A DNA stretch of 64,000 nt, taken from Pseudactinotalea terrae (GTDB taxonomy: Bacteria > Actinomycetota > Actinomycetes > Actinomycetales > Beutenbergiaceae). Below are positions 26,167 to 33,831 of the stretch, in pieces (the first letter of the stretch is position 1; the number at the start of each line of letters is the position of its first letter). The notes beneath the pieces were generated by a model that made no database searches, was not told the DNA's origin, and saw only the letters and a program-made list of their open reading frames with translations. The stretch lies in assembly GCF_009733845.1 (NCBI RefSeq), contig NZ_WNXZ01000004.1, positions 1 through 64,000 on the forward strand, in the 5' to 3' direction. The translations under genes were made by a program, and so were the position numbers.

Positions 26167-27281
26167 GAACGCTCTCCTCTGAACGGGGTCGGGATGTCCA
26201 CCCAACCATCTGTCTGCGCCGCGCGCAGCACGGCATCGGTGACGACGGCGGCCCGCAGACCGTCCGCGAAGGTGGGGAGGCCGTCGATCTCCTGGCCGCG
26301 CGCGGCGGCGTAGGAGTCGGCCACGAACGAGGCGAAGGCCTCGGGATAACCCTGCGGGTGACCGCCGGGGGCGACCGAGTAGCGGTTCGCCGCGTCGCTG
26401 TTCTGGTCGGCATCGCGCGGCAGCAGCTCGCTGCCTCGACGGCGCCCGATCCAGAGGGTCTCGGGGTGCTCCTGGTCGAACGCGAGCGACTGCGCCGATC
26501 CGGCGATCTCCAGGTGGAGCCGGTTCTTGCGACCCGGGGCCACCTGGCTGACCAGGAGGGTGCCGATGGCACCGCTCGCCGTCTCGACGACGATCGCTGC
26601 CGCGTCCTCGTTCGTCACCTGCTCGTGGTGAGCCCGGTCGGTGACGAACGTGCGGGTGCGGCCGGCGATCCGGGTGATGCGGTCGTTCGTGACGAACTCG
26701 ACCAGGTCCACGAGGTGGGACCCGATGTCGGCGAACGCCCGCGAGGCACCCCCGAGATCGGTGTCGACGCGCCAGTTGTCGTCCTCGGAGGTGAGCAGCC
26801 AGTCCTGCAGGTAGCTCGCGGCCACCGTGAGGAGCCGGCCGGTCTCGCCGCGCGCCACCCGCTCCCGGGCCTCGCGCACGAGCGGGTGGAAGCGGTACAC
26901 GAACGGCACGGTCGCGGTCACGTTCGCCGCCGCGGCCTGCTCGGTGAGCGCGGTCGCGGCCGCCACCGTGGTGGCGAGCGGCTTCTCGCAGACGACGTCG
27001 CGGCCCGAGGCGATCACGGCCGAGGCCTGCTCGGCGTGCAGCGCGTTCGGGGTGCACACGTGCACCACGTCGATCGTGCGGTCGGCCAGCAGCTCCTCGA
27101 GCGAGCCGTAGCCTCGCTCGAAGCCCAGCCGCTGGGCCGCGCGCGCCGAGCTCTCGGGTGAGGACGCGGTCACGCCGGCCAGCCGCGCCCCAGCCAGCAG
27201 CGCCGACCGGGAGTGCATCTGCGCCATGAAGCCGCCGCCGATGACGCCGACGCCGACTCCTGCGCCCGGCAGCGCGGTCAT
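26163..27281 (-). CDS. Gfo/Idh/MocA family oxidoreductase
   Basis: A 372-aa NAD(P)-dependent dehydrogenase. The Rossmann loop is VGVIGGGFMAQMHSR, the motif with the catalytic Lys is CEKPLAT, and FADIGSHLVDLVEFV supplies the conserved His. The ATG at 27281 begins at the fold; further upstream the frame enters a repeat-rich spacer. The 4-bp overlap with the isomerase gene shows they are made together. The pair is the core of a possible glycoside C3-oxidation route. Confidence 0.88.
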   Translation of the reverse strand: MTALPGAGVGVGVIGGGFMAQMHSRSALLAGARLAGVTASSPESSARAAQRLGFERGYGSLEELLADRTIDVVHVCTPNALHAEQASAVIASGRDVVCEKPLATTVAAATALTEQAAAANVTATVPFVYRFHPLVREARERVARGETGRLLTVAASYLQDWLLTSEDDNWRVDTDLGGASRAFADIGSHLVDLVEFVTNDRITRIAGRTRTFVTDRAHHEQVTNEDAAAIVVETASGAIGTLLVSQVAPGRKNRLHLEIAGSAQSLAFDQEHPETLWIGRRRGSELLPRDADQNSDAANRYSVAPGGHPQGYPEAFASFVADSYAAARGQEIDGLPTFADGLRAAVVTDAVLRAAQTDGWVDIPTPFRGERS

Positions 27282-27300
27282 CGGCTGGCCCCCGTGGTGC

Positions 27301-27368
27301 TGAGATCGCACACCGCCGGTGACATCGCACAGCGGCATGTGCGATCTCGCCGTGGACGTGCGATCTCA
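27301..27368. repeat. Nested inverted repeats with four copies of an ATCGCAC-type word
   Basis: TGAGATCGCAC (27301-27311) pairs perfectly with GTGCGATCTCA (27358-27368). Inside, ATCGCACA (27324-27331) pairs with TGTGCGAT (27338-27345) around a 6-nt loop, and the right part repeats GTGCGATCTC twice in direct order. It sits between two minus-strand dehydrogenase genes. It could be a terminator, an extragenic palindromic element or tandem operators. Confidence 0.7.
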
Positions 27369-27411
27369 CCGCACGGGGTGGTCTGACGGACGGTCATCGG
27401 CGGCGCGGCGC

Positions 27412-28515
27412 TCACGAGAGCGTCGTCTCCGCCGGGTCCCAGTCCACCTCGAGCGGTGGCGGCACGTCGACCGTGCTGGTCACGTCCACCGGCTCGCGCC
27501 CCTCGCCGGCCTCGATGATCGACTGCATCACGTCGAGCACGTGGAACGCGAGCTCGCCAGAGGCTCGTTCGGGCACGCCCGCACGGATCGCGCGGACCAT
27601 CTCGACGACGCCGGTGCCGCGGCCCGCGGCCGAGCCCTCGGAGGGGCGGGTCTCGAGGTCGGACTTCGCCCGGGTGAGCGTGAGGTCGCCTGAGAAGGTG
27701 TTCGGGTCCGGAACGGTCAGGGTCGCGTCGGTCCCGGTGATCTCGAACTGGGTGCGCCCCAGGGGCGAGTCGAACGAGAAGGTGCTCTGGGCGCTCTGCC
27801 CGCTCTCGAACTCCAGCAGTGCCGCCACGTGGGTGGGCACGTTCACCGGGAAGGTCTGGCCGGCCAGCGGCCCGGACCCGATCACGCGCTCGACGCGCGA
27901 CTTCGAGGTGACAGCCTGCGCACGGGTGACCGGCCCGAAGAACTGGACCAGCGCCGTCAGGTAGTACGGGCCGATGTCGAACAGCGGCCCCGCGCCGATG
28001 TCGAAGAGGAACGCCGGGTTGGGGTGCCACGACTCGGGCCCGGGCGACTGCATCAGCGTCAGCGCGCCGTGCGCCTCCCCGATGCCACCCTCGGCGATGA
28101 GGCGCAGCGAGGACTGGATGCCGGCACCGAGGAAGGTGTCGGGAGCGGTGGCCACCCGCAGTCCTGCCGACTGCGCCTCGGCGAGCAGCGCGCGGCCGCT
28201 CTCACGCTCGAGCGCGAACGGCTTCTCGCTCCACACGTGCTTGCCCGCCGCGAGGATCTGCTGCGCGACCTGCACGTGCACGGCCGGCACGGTGAGGTTG
28301 ACGACCACCTCGATCTCGTCGTCGGCCAGCAGCTCGGCGACCGTCCCGGAGCGCGGCACGCCGTAGGCCTCCGCCTGCGCGGCAGCGCGGTCGACATCGA
28401 GGTCGGCGACGAACCGGACCTCGACGTCACCGAACGTGGTGAGGTTCTTCAGGTACTGGGTGCTGATGTTTCCCGCACCGATGATGCCGACGCCCGCGCG
28501 TCCGGTCCGGGTCAT
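27412..28515 (-). CDS. Gfo/Idh/MocA family oxidoreductase
   Basis: A 367-aa NAD(P)-dependent dehydrogenase. Visible motifs are VGIIGAGNISTQYLKN (cofactor loop), SEKPFAL (catalytic Lys) and LFDIGPYYLTAL; the usual His of the GxH block is replaced by Tyr in this last motif, so substrate handling may differ. It overlaps the upstream TIM-barrel gene by 4 bp (ATGA). Together they mirror the dehydrogenase-isomerase pair just downstream, although gene order is reversed. Confidence 0.88.
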   Translation of the reverse strand: MTRTGRAGVGIIGAGNISTQYLKNLTTFGDVEVRFVADLDVDRAAAQAEAYGVPRSGTVAELLADDEIEVVVNLTVPAVHVQVAQQILAAGKHVWSEKPFALERESGRALLAEAQSAGLRVATAPDTFLGAGIQSSLRLIAEGGIGEAHGALTLMQSPGPESWHPNPAFLFDIGAGPLFDIGPYYLTALVQFFGPVTRAQAVTSKSRVERVIGSGPLAGQTFPVNVPTHVAALLEFESGQSAQSTFSFDSPLGRTQFEITGTDATLTVPDPNTFSGDLTLTRAKSDLETRPSEGSAAGRGTGVVEMVRAIRAGVPERASGELAFHVLDVMQSIIEAGEGREPVDVTSTVDVPPPLEVDWDPAETTLS

Positions 28516-29267
28516 GCCCGGATCCCGGAGAGGAAGGCGAAGCTGTCGGCGATCGCGTGGAAGCGGTCGTCGCGGCTGTCGTCGAGCTCGACCACGTGCA
28601 GCGCGCGCGGGGTGGCGCTGAGGATCTCGGCGATCGGCTGGCTGCCCGACCCGACAGCGACCTGGTCGAGGTTCTCCTTGGTGCCCGGGCCGTCCTTCAC
28701 GTGGACCGCGATCACCCGGTCGCCGAGGCGCTGCAGCAGCGCGACCGGCTCCTCGCCGCCCACGGCCGCCCAGTAGGCGTCGACCTCGAGGCCGACCTCC
28801 GGGTTCAGCTGCTCGGCGAGGATCTCCAGGCCGGAGCGACCCTCGGCACCCTCGGGCCGGCTCTCGAGCTCGAACGCATGGTTGTGGTAGCCGACCGTGA
28901 TGCCGTGCTTGGCGGCCACGGTGGCGGCGGCGTTGAGGCGCGCGGCCGTGTCGGCGATCTGGTCGGTGGTGGCCCAGTTCTCGGCGGGGTAGTGCGGGTC
29001 GATGACTCGCTCCATGCCGAGCGCGGCGCCCGCGGCGAAGATCTCGTCCTGCTCCGCCTCGCTGGCGGTGAGGAAGCCCTGATGGGTGGTGGGGGCGCGC
29101 AGGCCGCTGGCCCTCAGCGCCTCCCCCAGGTCCGGGAAGCGGGTGAAGGCGTACGGCTCCACGAGCTCGTAGCCGATCTCGGCGATCCGCTGCAGGGTTC
29201 CGGTCAGGTCCTCGGCGGCCGCTTCGCGCACGGTGTACAGCTGGACCGAGAGGGGTGAGGTGGGCAC
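28512..29267 (-). CDS. Sugar phosphate isomerase/epimerase-like TIM-barrel protein (short form)
   Basis: A 251-aa xylose-isomerase-like barrel. Likely metal and substrate ligands sit in VGYHNHAFE, LEVDAYW, VHVKDG and HVVELDD. The GTG start is fixed by AAGGAG 5 nt upstream. It is shorter than the 337-aa paralogue and only distantly similar. It is the first gene of the minus-strand block and is divergent from the ROK gene. Function could be isomerase, 2-keto-inositol dehydratase-like or keto-glycoside lyase. Confidence 0.87.
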   Translation of the reverse strand: MPTSPLSVQLYTVREAAAEDLTGTLQRIAEIGYELVEPYAFTRFPDLGEALRASGLRAPTTHQGFLTASEAEQDEIFAAGAALGMERVIDPHYPAENWATTDQIADTAARLNAAATVAAKHGITVGYHNHAFELESRPEGAEGRSGLEILAEQLNPEVGLEVDAYWAAVGGEEPVALLQRLGDRVIAVHVKDGPGTKENLDQVAVGSGSQPIAEILSATPRALHVVELDDSRDDRFHAIADSFAFLSGIRA

Positions 29268-29346
29268 ACGTGCTCCTTCGTCATGTGGGCACGACGAGCG
29301 CGCCCGCGGGTGTCGACCTCAACGCTCACACAGTTTTGCGGACGGG

Positions 29347-29369
29347 TCAATCAGAAGTCCAAGGATTGA
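29347..29369. promoter_or_regulatory. Possible operator between divergent sugar genes
   Basis: TCAATC and GATTGA form a 6-bp inverted repeat with an 11-bp spacer, in a locally AT-rich stretch 34 bp before the ROK start. It is a weak candidate for the site of the ROK protein, which has a DNA-binding N-terminus. Confidence 0.35.
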
Positions 29370-29402
29370 TCAGCAGTAGTGCGCTGTGCTGTACTCATAA
29401 CT

Positions 29403-30605
29403 ATGACGCCGCCAACGCCTGCCGGTCGTGCTGCCGGTCCGGGTCCGGGCGGCCCGCTCGAGCTGATGCTCGACGGCGTTCCCCGTACTCGGGCGGAGAT
29501 CGCGCACCTCACGGGGTTGTCGCGCTCCACGGTGTCCGCCCGGGTCGACGAGCTCCTGCGCGCCGGTGTGCTGGCCCCGGCCGGGGCTGCCGCGTCCTCG
29601 GGCGGCCGGCCTCCCGCCCGGGTGGCCTTCAACCCGGTGGCGAGGGTCGTCGTCGGGATCGATCTTGGCGCGACGCACGGCACGGTCGCGGTCTGCGATC
29701 TCGCCGGGGGAGTGCTGAGTGCCGAGACGATCGACCTCGACATCGCGGATGGTCCCCAGCCCGTGCTGACGGCCGTGCTCGGCACGGCGGGATCCCTGCT
29801 CGACGGCGTCGGACGCCCCTGGGCGGATGTGGCCGCGCTGGGCCTGGGCTTGCCCGGGCCGGTCGAGCACGTGACCGGCCGGCCGGTGAACCCGCCGATC
29901 ATGCCGGGCTGGGATCGTGTGGACGTTCCCGCGCTGGTGCAGGCCGAGCTGGGGCTTCCCGACCTGACCGTGCTGGTGGACAACGACGTCAACGTGCTCG
30001 CGCTCGGCGAGCACGCCACCTGGTGGGCCGAGGCCGACGACCTGTTCTACGTGAAGGTCTCCACCGGGATCGGGGCGGGGATCGTCATGGGCGGGACACT
30101 GCAGCGCGGCGCGCGTGGCTCCGCGGGCGACCTCGGGCACGTGCGGGTGCCGTGGGCAGCGGACAGCCCGAGACCGCCCGAGGACGAGCGCGAGCTCGAG
30201 GACATCGCCAGCGGCCCGGCGATCGCTGCCCGGCTGCGCGAGGCGGGCGTGGATGCACGCACGAGCGCCGACGTCGTGGCGTTCGTGCGTGCCGGTGATC
30301 GCACCGCGATCGAGCTGGTCCGCCAGGCCGGGCGCGAGGTGGGCGCGGTGCTGGCGACCGTCGTCAACGTGCTCGGACCCTCCGTCGTCGTGATCGGCGG
30401 GACCATCGGGCGAGCGGGAGAGGACCTGCTCGCCGGTGTCCGCGAGGTCGTGTACCGACACTCGTTGCCGCTCGCCACCGAGCGCCTTCAGATCGTCCCC
30501 GCCCGTGGGGACAGCAACGCCGGCGCACTCGGCGCCGCGATCATGGCCGCCCGCCACGCGCTCGCCCCCGAGGCGATCGCTTCCTGGCTCGCTCGAGAGG
30601 ACTGA
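29403..30605 (+). CDS. ROK-family transcriptional regulator, zinc motif missing
   Basis: A 400-aa NagC/XylR-type protein. Residues of about 20-70 form a winged helix (TRAEIAHLTGLSRSTVSARV); the rest is a sugar-kinase fold with the phosphate motif IDLGATHG and the catalytic-type Asp in VDNDVNVLALGE. The conserved zinc cluster CxCGxxGCxE is absent: the segment after GDLGH has no cysteines, so zinc is not bound in the usual way. The ATG at 29403 is preferred over a GTG at 29379. It likely controls both the divergent isomerase operon and its own operon in response to a sugar. Confidence 0.88.
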   Translation: MTPPTPAGRAAGPGPGGPLELMLDGVPRTRAEIAHLTGLSRSTVSARVDELLRAGVLAPAGAAASSGGRPPARVAFNPVARVVVGIDLGATHGTVAVCDLAGGVLSAETIDLDIADGPQPVLTAVLGTAGSLLDGVGRPWADVAALGLGLPGPVEHVTGRPVNPPIMPGWDRVDVPALVQAELGLPDLTVLVDNDVNVLALGEHATWWAEADDLFYVKVSTGIGAGIVMGGTLQRGARGSAGDLGHVRVPWAADSPRPPEDERELEDIASGPAIAARLREAGVDARTSADVVAFVRAGDRTAIELVRQAGREVGAVLATVVNVLGPSVVVIGGTIGRAGEDLLAGVREVVYRHSLPLATERLQIVPARGDSNAGALGAAIMAARHALAPEAIASWLARED

Positions 30606-30608
30606 TTG

Positions 30609-31724
30609 ATGACTGCTTCTCCCCCTGACCGCCCGTTGCGGGTCGGTGTCATCGGGCTCGGCTGGGCGGGCCGGTCGCACCTGGCGCGGTACGTCACGAG
30701 ACCGGATGTCGAGGTGGTCGGCCTCGCGGGCATGGAGACAGCGCTGCGCGAGGAGCTGGCCGCCGAGCACGGGGTGCCGGTCGCGGTGGACAGGTGGGAG
30801 GACCTGCTGCAGCAGGCGGAGCTGGACGCCGTGAGCGTGGCGGTGCCGACGTTCCTGCACGCACCGGCCACCATCGCCGCGCTGGACGCCGGGCTGCACG
30901 TGCTCTCCGAGAAGCCGATGGCGCGCACCTCGGCCGAGGCCGACGCGATGGTGGCGGCCGCCCGGCGCAACAACCGGGTGCTCGAGGTGGCCTTCAACCA
31001 CCGCTACCGCGGCGACATCACCGCGATGCGCGAGCAGGTCTCGGCCGGCGCGGTCGGGCGCGTGTACCACGCGAAGGCCGAGTGGTGGCGGCGGTCCGGC
31101 ATCCCGTCGTTGGGCAGCTGGTTCACCAACAAGGAGATGGGGGGCGGCGGTCCGCTGATCGATCTCGGCGTGCACATGCTGGACGCCACGTTGCACATGC
31201 TGGGTGAGCCGAAGGTGCTCACGGTCTCCGGTGTCACGCACGCCGAGCTCGGGCCGCGCGGGCTGGGTGGCGGGCCCGACGAGAAGCAGGCCGCCGGTTC
31301 CGCCTTCGAGGTCGAGGACCTCGGTGTGATGCTGCTGCGGCTCGAGGGCGGCGGCTCGGTCACGCTGGAGGCGAGCTGGGCCACGCACCGGCCGAGCGGT
31401 GACGACATGGCGATCACCCTCTACGGCACCGACGGTGGCATCGAGCTGCGCACCATCGACTACGCGCCGGCCGTGGTGACCCTGTTCGCGACGGCGCCCG
31501 ACGGGTCCGAGGACGTCGTGCTGCCGGTGCCGGAGAGCCTGGGGCACACCGCCGTCGTCGACAAGTTCCTGGCGGTGATCGGTGATCCGAGCTCGTGGGC
31601 CGAGCACGACGGCACGATCGGCGCGACCCGCACCCGCATCCTCGAGGCGGCGTACCTGTCCGCCGAGCGGGGTGCAGAAGTGACCATGAGCGAGCTGACG
31701 GAGAAGGTGGAGGTGGCCCGATGA
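30609..31724 (+). CDS. Gfo/Idh/MocA family oxidoreductase
   Basis: A 371-aa NAD(P)-dependent dehydrogenase starting 3 bp after the ROK stop. The cofactor loop is [14 protein letters not shown], the catalytic Lys is in SEKPMART, and [16 protein letters not shown] holds the conserved His. GGGG-rich tracts near [13 protein letters not shown] are typical of this subgroup. The stop overlaps the ThuA gene (ATGA), so ROK, dehydrogenase and ThuA form an operon. Such trios often process disaccharides or uronates. Confidence 0.9.
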   Translation: MTASPPDRPLRVGVIGLGWAGRSHLARYVTRPDVEVVGLAGMETALREELAAEHGVPVAVDRWEDLLQQAELDAVSVAVPTFLHAPATIAALDAGLHVLSEKPMARTSAEADAMVAAARRNNRVLEVAFNHRYRGDITAMREQVSAGAVGRVYHAKAEWWRRSGIPSLGSWFTNKEMGGGGPLIDLGVHMLDATLHMLGEPKVLTVSGVTHAELGPRGLGGGPDEKQAAGSAFEVEDLGVMLLRLEGGGSVTLEASWATHRPSGDDMAITLYGTDGGIELRTIDYAPAVVTLFATAPDGSEDVVLPVPESLGHTAVVDKFLAVIGDPSSWAEHDGTIGATRTRILEAAYLSAERGAEVTMSELTEKVEVAR

Positions 31725-32443
31725 TCCGGGTGCTGGTCTGGAACGAGGGGTGGCACGAGCAGCGGGACGCCGTCGTGCAGGAGATCTACCCCGGGGGGAT
31801 CCACGGCGCGATCGCCGAGGGTCTGACCGAGCTGCTGGGCGACGAGGTCACGGTGAGCACCGCGACGCTGGCCGACCCCGAGCACGGGCTCTCCGAGGCC
31901 GTGCTCGCCGAGACCGACGTGCTGCTGTGGTGGGGCCACATGGCGCACGACGACGTGGCCGACGAGGTCGTCGAGCGTGTGCATCGGCACGTGCTGGGCG
32001 GCATGGGGCTGCTCGTGCTCCACTCGGCGCACTTCTCGAAGATCTTCATCACGCTGATGGGGACCACGTGCTCGCTCGCCTGGCGCAACGCACAGGACCG
32101 CGAGATCGTGTGGACCATCGACCCGACCCACCCGATCGCCGAGGGCGTCGAGCAGCCGTTCGTCATCGAGCAGCAGGAGATGTACGGCGAGTTCTTCGAC
32201 GTGCCGCCGCCCGAGGAGCTGGTGTTCGCGTCCTGGTTCTCCGGTGGCGAGATCTTCCGCTCCGGGATGACCTACCGCCGCGGGCAGGGCAAGGTCTTCT
32301 ACTTCTCGCCCGGCGACCAGGAGTACCCGGTGTACTTCCACCCGCAGATCCGCAAGGTGATCGCCAACGCAGTGCGGTGGGCGGCCCGTGACACCAAGCG
32401 CCAGCAGCCCGAGGTTCGCAACTCGCCCCGCACGCTCGCCTGA
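31721..32443 (+). CDS. ThuA-domain protein (trehalose-utilisation type)
   Basis: A 240-aa protein of the class I glutamine amidotransferase-like fold. Motifs are VWNEGWHEQ at the start, [26 protein letters not shown] and [16 protein letters not shown]. In rhizobia ThuA/ThuB convert trehalose to its 3-keto form; the biochemical role of ThuA itself is unsettled. GGAGG precedes the ATG, which overlaps the dehydrogenase stop. Its presence beside dehydrogenases and isomerases supports a keto-disaccharide pathway. Confidence 0.9.
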   Translation: MIRVLVWNEGWHEQRDAVVQEIYPGGIHGAIAEGLTELLGDEVTVSTATLADPEHGLSEAVLAETDVLLWWGHMAHDDVADEVVERVHRHVLGGMGLLVLHSAHFSKIFITLMGTTCSLAWRNAQDREIVWTIDPTHPIAEGVEQPFVIEQQEMYGEFFDVPPPEELVFASWFSGGEIFRSGMTYRRGQGKVFYFSPGDQEYPVYFHPQIRKVIANAVRWAARDTKRQQPEVRNSPRTLA

Positions 32444-32448
32444 GGTCG

Positions 32449-32504
32449 CTGCCGCAGTATCGGGGTCTCTGCCAGACCACGTAGACATTCCGATACTGCG
32501 GCAG
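32449..32504. terminator. Long inverted repeat after the ThuA gene
   Basis: Perfect 15-bp arms CTGCCGCAGTATCGG (32449-32463) and CCGATACTGCGGCAG (32490-32504) enclose 26 bp that contain a second small hairpin, GGTCT-CTGCC-AGACC. It begins 5 bp after the stop of ThuA, a good place for a terminator. The arm length is also compatible with an extragenic palindromic repeat. Confidence 0.6.
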
Positions 32505-32513
32505 AACATGCCC

Positions 32514-32542
32514 TTGACGTTATATAACGATCATGGCATGCT
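32514..32542 (+). promoter_or_regulatory. Promoter and palindromic operator of the arsR-like gene
   Basis: TTGACG (32514-32519) and CATGCT (32537-32542) are 17 bp apart, and the ATG follows 6 nt after the -10 box, so the message should be leaderless. The 12-bp perfect palindrome CGTTATATAACG (32518-32529) lies in the promoter and is the likely binding site of the ArsR-type regulator, giving autoregulation. Confidence 0.6.
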
Positions 32543-32548
32543 TTCGGC

Positions 32549-32869
32549 ATGGCCGTGACGTTCGAGGCGCTCGCTCATCCCGTTCGGCAGGACATCCTCG
32601 CCGAGCTCCGGGCGCGACCGCGCACGGTCAACGAGCTCGTCGACAGCCTGCGCATCAGTCAGCCGTTGGCCTCGAAGCACCTGAGGGTGCTGCGGGACGC
32701 CGGCTTCGTCGTCGCGGTCCCGGAGGCCCAGAAGCGCCGGTACGCCCTGCGTCCCGAGGCGTTCGCGGAGGTCGCGCAGTGGCTGGAGCCCTACCGCTGG
32801 ATGTGGGAGGACCGGCTCGACCTGCTCGGTGCCCAGCTGGACGAGATGAAGGAAGAGGACGAGCCATGA
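32549..32869 (+). CDS. ArsR-family winged-helix regulator
   Basis: A 106-aa DNA-binding protein. The helix-turn-helix block is TVNELVDSLRISQPLASKHLRVL (split as TVNELVDSLRIS and QPLASKHLRVL, about residues 26-48). It has no cysteine pair for metals, so it belongs to the SdpR/AHSA1-linked subgroup that sits beside SRPBCC proteins rather than to metal sensors. It overlaps the next gene by ATGA. The palindrome in its promoter suggests autorepression. Confidence 0.9.
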   Translation: MAVTFEALAHPVRQDILAELRARPRTVNELVDSLRISQPLASKHLRVLRDAGFVVAVPEAQKRRYALRPEAFAEVAQWLEPYRWMWEDRLDLLGAQLDEMKEEDEP

Positions 32870-33714
32870 GCAACCCGGAGATCATCGACGGCGCGCGAAC
32901 CGCTATCCGGATCCGACGCCGTTACCCCCATCCCATCGACAGGGTGTGGCGCGCGCTGACGGAGGCTGACAGTCTGCGCACCTGGTTCCCCACGGAGGTC
33001 TCGATCACGGCTGAGGTGGGCGCCGTGGTGAGCTACGGCTCCGCCGGAGAAGGGCGGGTCGAGGTGGCCGACGCGCCCACGAGGCTCGCGTTCACCTGGG
33101 GGGATGACCTGCTCGACTTCGAGCTCGTCGCTGACGGCGACGCCACCGAGCTCGTCCTCACCCACCACTTCGATGACCGCGCTGGAGCGGCAAGCTTCGC
33201 GACGGGCTGGGAGCAGTGCTTGGCCGCGGTCGCGGACGTGCTGGCCGATAGGCGGCCGGCCGAGGTCGCGGATCGCGGCGAGGCGCGGCACGAGGAGCTC
33301 GTCACGCACTTCGCGCTCGACCGGCCGGTGATCGACCGGACCGAGACCGGGTGGCGGGTGCTCTTCGAGCGGCAGCTGATCTGCGAGGCTGGCGTGGCAT
33401 GGGACCTGTTCTTCGGCGGCTCGCCAGCCCCCGCCGTGGGCGAGGAGTTCCGGCCCTTCGCAGCGCCCGCCGCCGTGCTCGGGACGGTGACGGAGTGTGA
33501 GCCGCCGGCGCAGTTCTCGTTCACCACGGCCGCGACCGAGCCGGGCGACGTCGTCCGACTCACCCTGGGACAGGGCACCGGCCACGGCGCGCGTCTGATA
33601 CTCGAGGTCACGGGGACGGACGAGGCGGAGATCGAGGCGGCCGTCGACCAGTGGGGCGCCGGCGCGATCGGTCACGTCGTTCGCGAGGCCGCACGGCTCG
33701 GCGCTGTGAGTTGA
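32866..33714 (+). CDS. Tandem SRPBCC (AHSA1-like) domain protein
   Basis: A 282-aa protein with two START-like ligand-binding domains. The first (about residues 14-135) begins RYPHPIDRVWRALTEADSLRTWF, here quoted in parts: the PIDRVWRAL and LRTWF motifs are typical. The second (about 145-280) is more divergent (RQLICEAGVAWDLFFGG). Such proteins bind hydrophobic small molecules and are co-transcribed with ArsR-type regulators, as here by 4-bp overlap. The ligand is unknown. Confidence 0.85.
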   Translation: MSNPEIIDGARTAIRIRRRYPHPIDRVWRALTEADSLRTWFPTEVSITAEVGAVVSYGSAGEGRVEVADAPTRLAFTWGDDLLDFELVADGDATELVLTHHFDDRAGAASFATGWEQCLAAVADVLADRRPAEVADRGEARHEELVTHFALDRPVIDRTETGWRVLFERQLICEAGVAWDLFFGGSPAPAVGEEFRPFAAPAAVLGTVTECEPPAQFSFTTAATEPGDVVRLTLGQGTGHGARLILEVTGTDEAEIEAAVDQWGAGAIGHVVREAARLGAVS

Positions 33715-33831
33715 CGGTCGGCAAACGGACGCCAGCTCCGAAGCGGCGGCGCTGATACACCGGTCTACAGTTGTATAGGCCCTAACGTAGATTGGACTAG
33801 CGATCGCGATCGACCGTCGGCGTGGGTGGCG

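Noticed and set aside
33713-33819. Inverted GACGGTCG/CGACCGTC copies flanking an AT-rich segment, possible trace of a mobile element beside the HNH gene
   Set aside because: The arms are only 8 bp with a 91-bp spacer, there is no transposase and no target-site duplication. DUF222-HNH genes are common without such elements.
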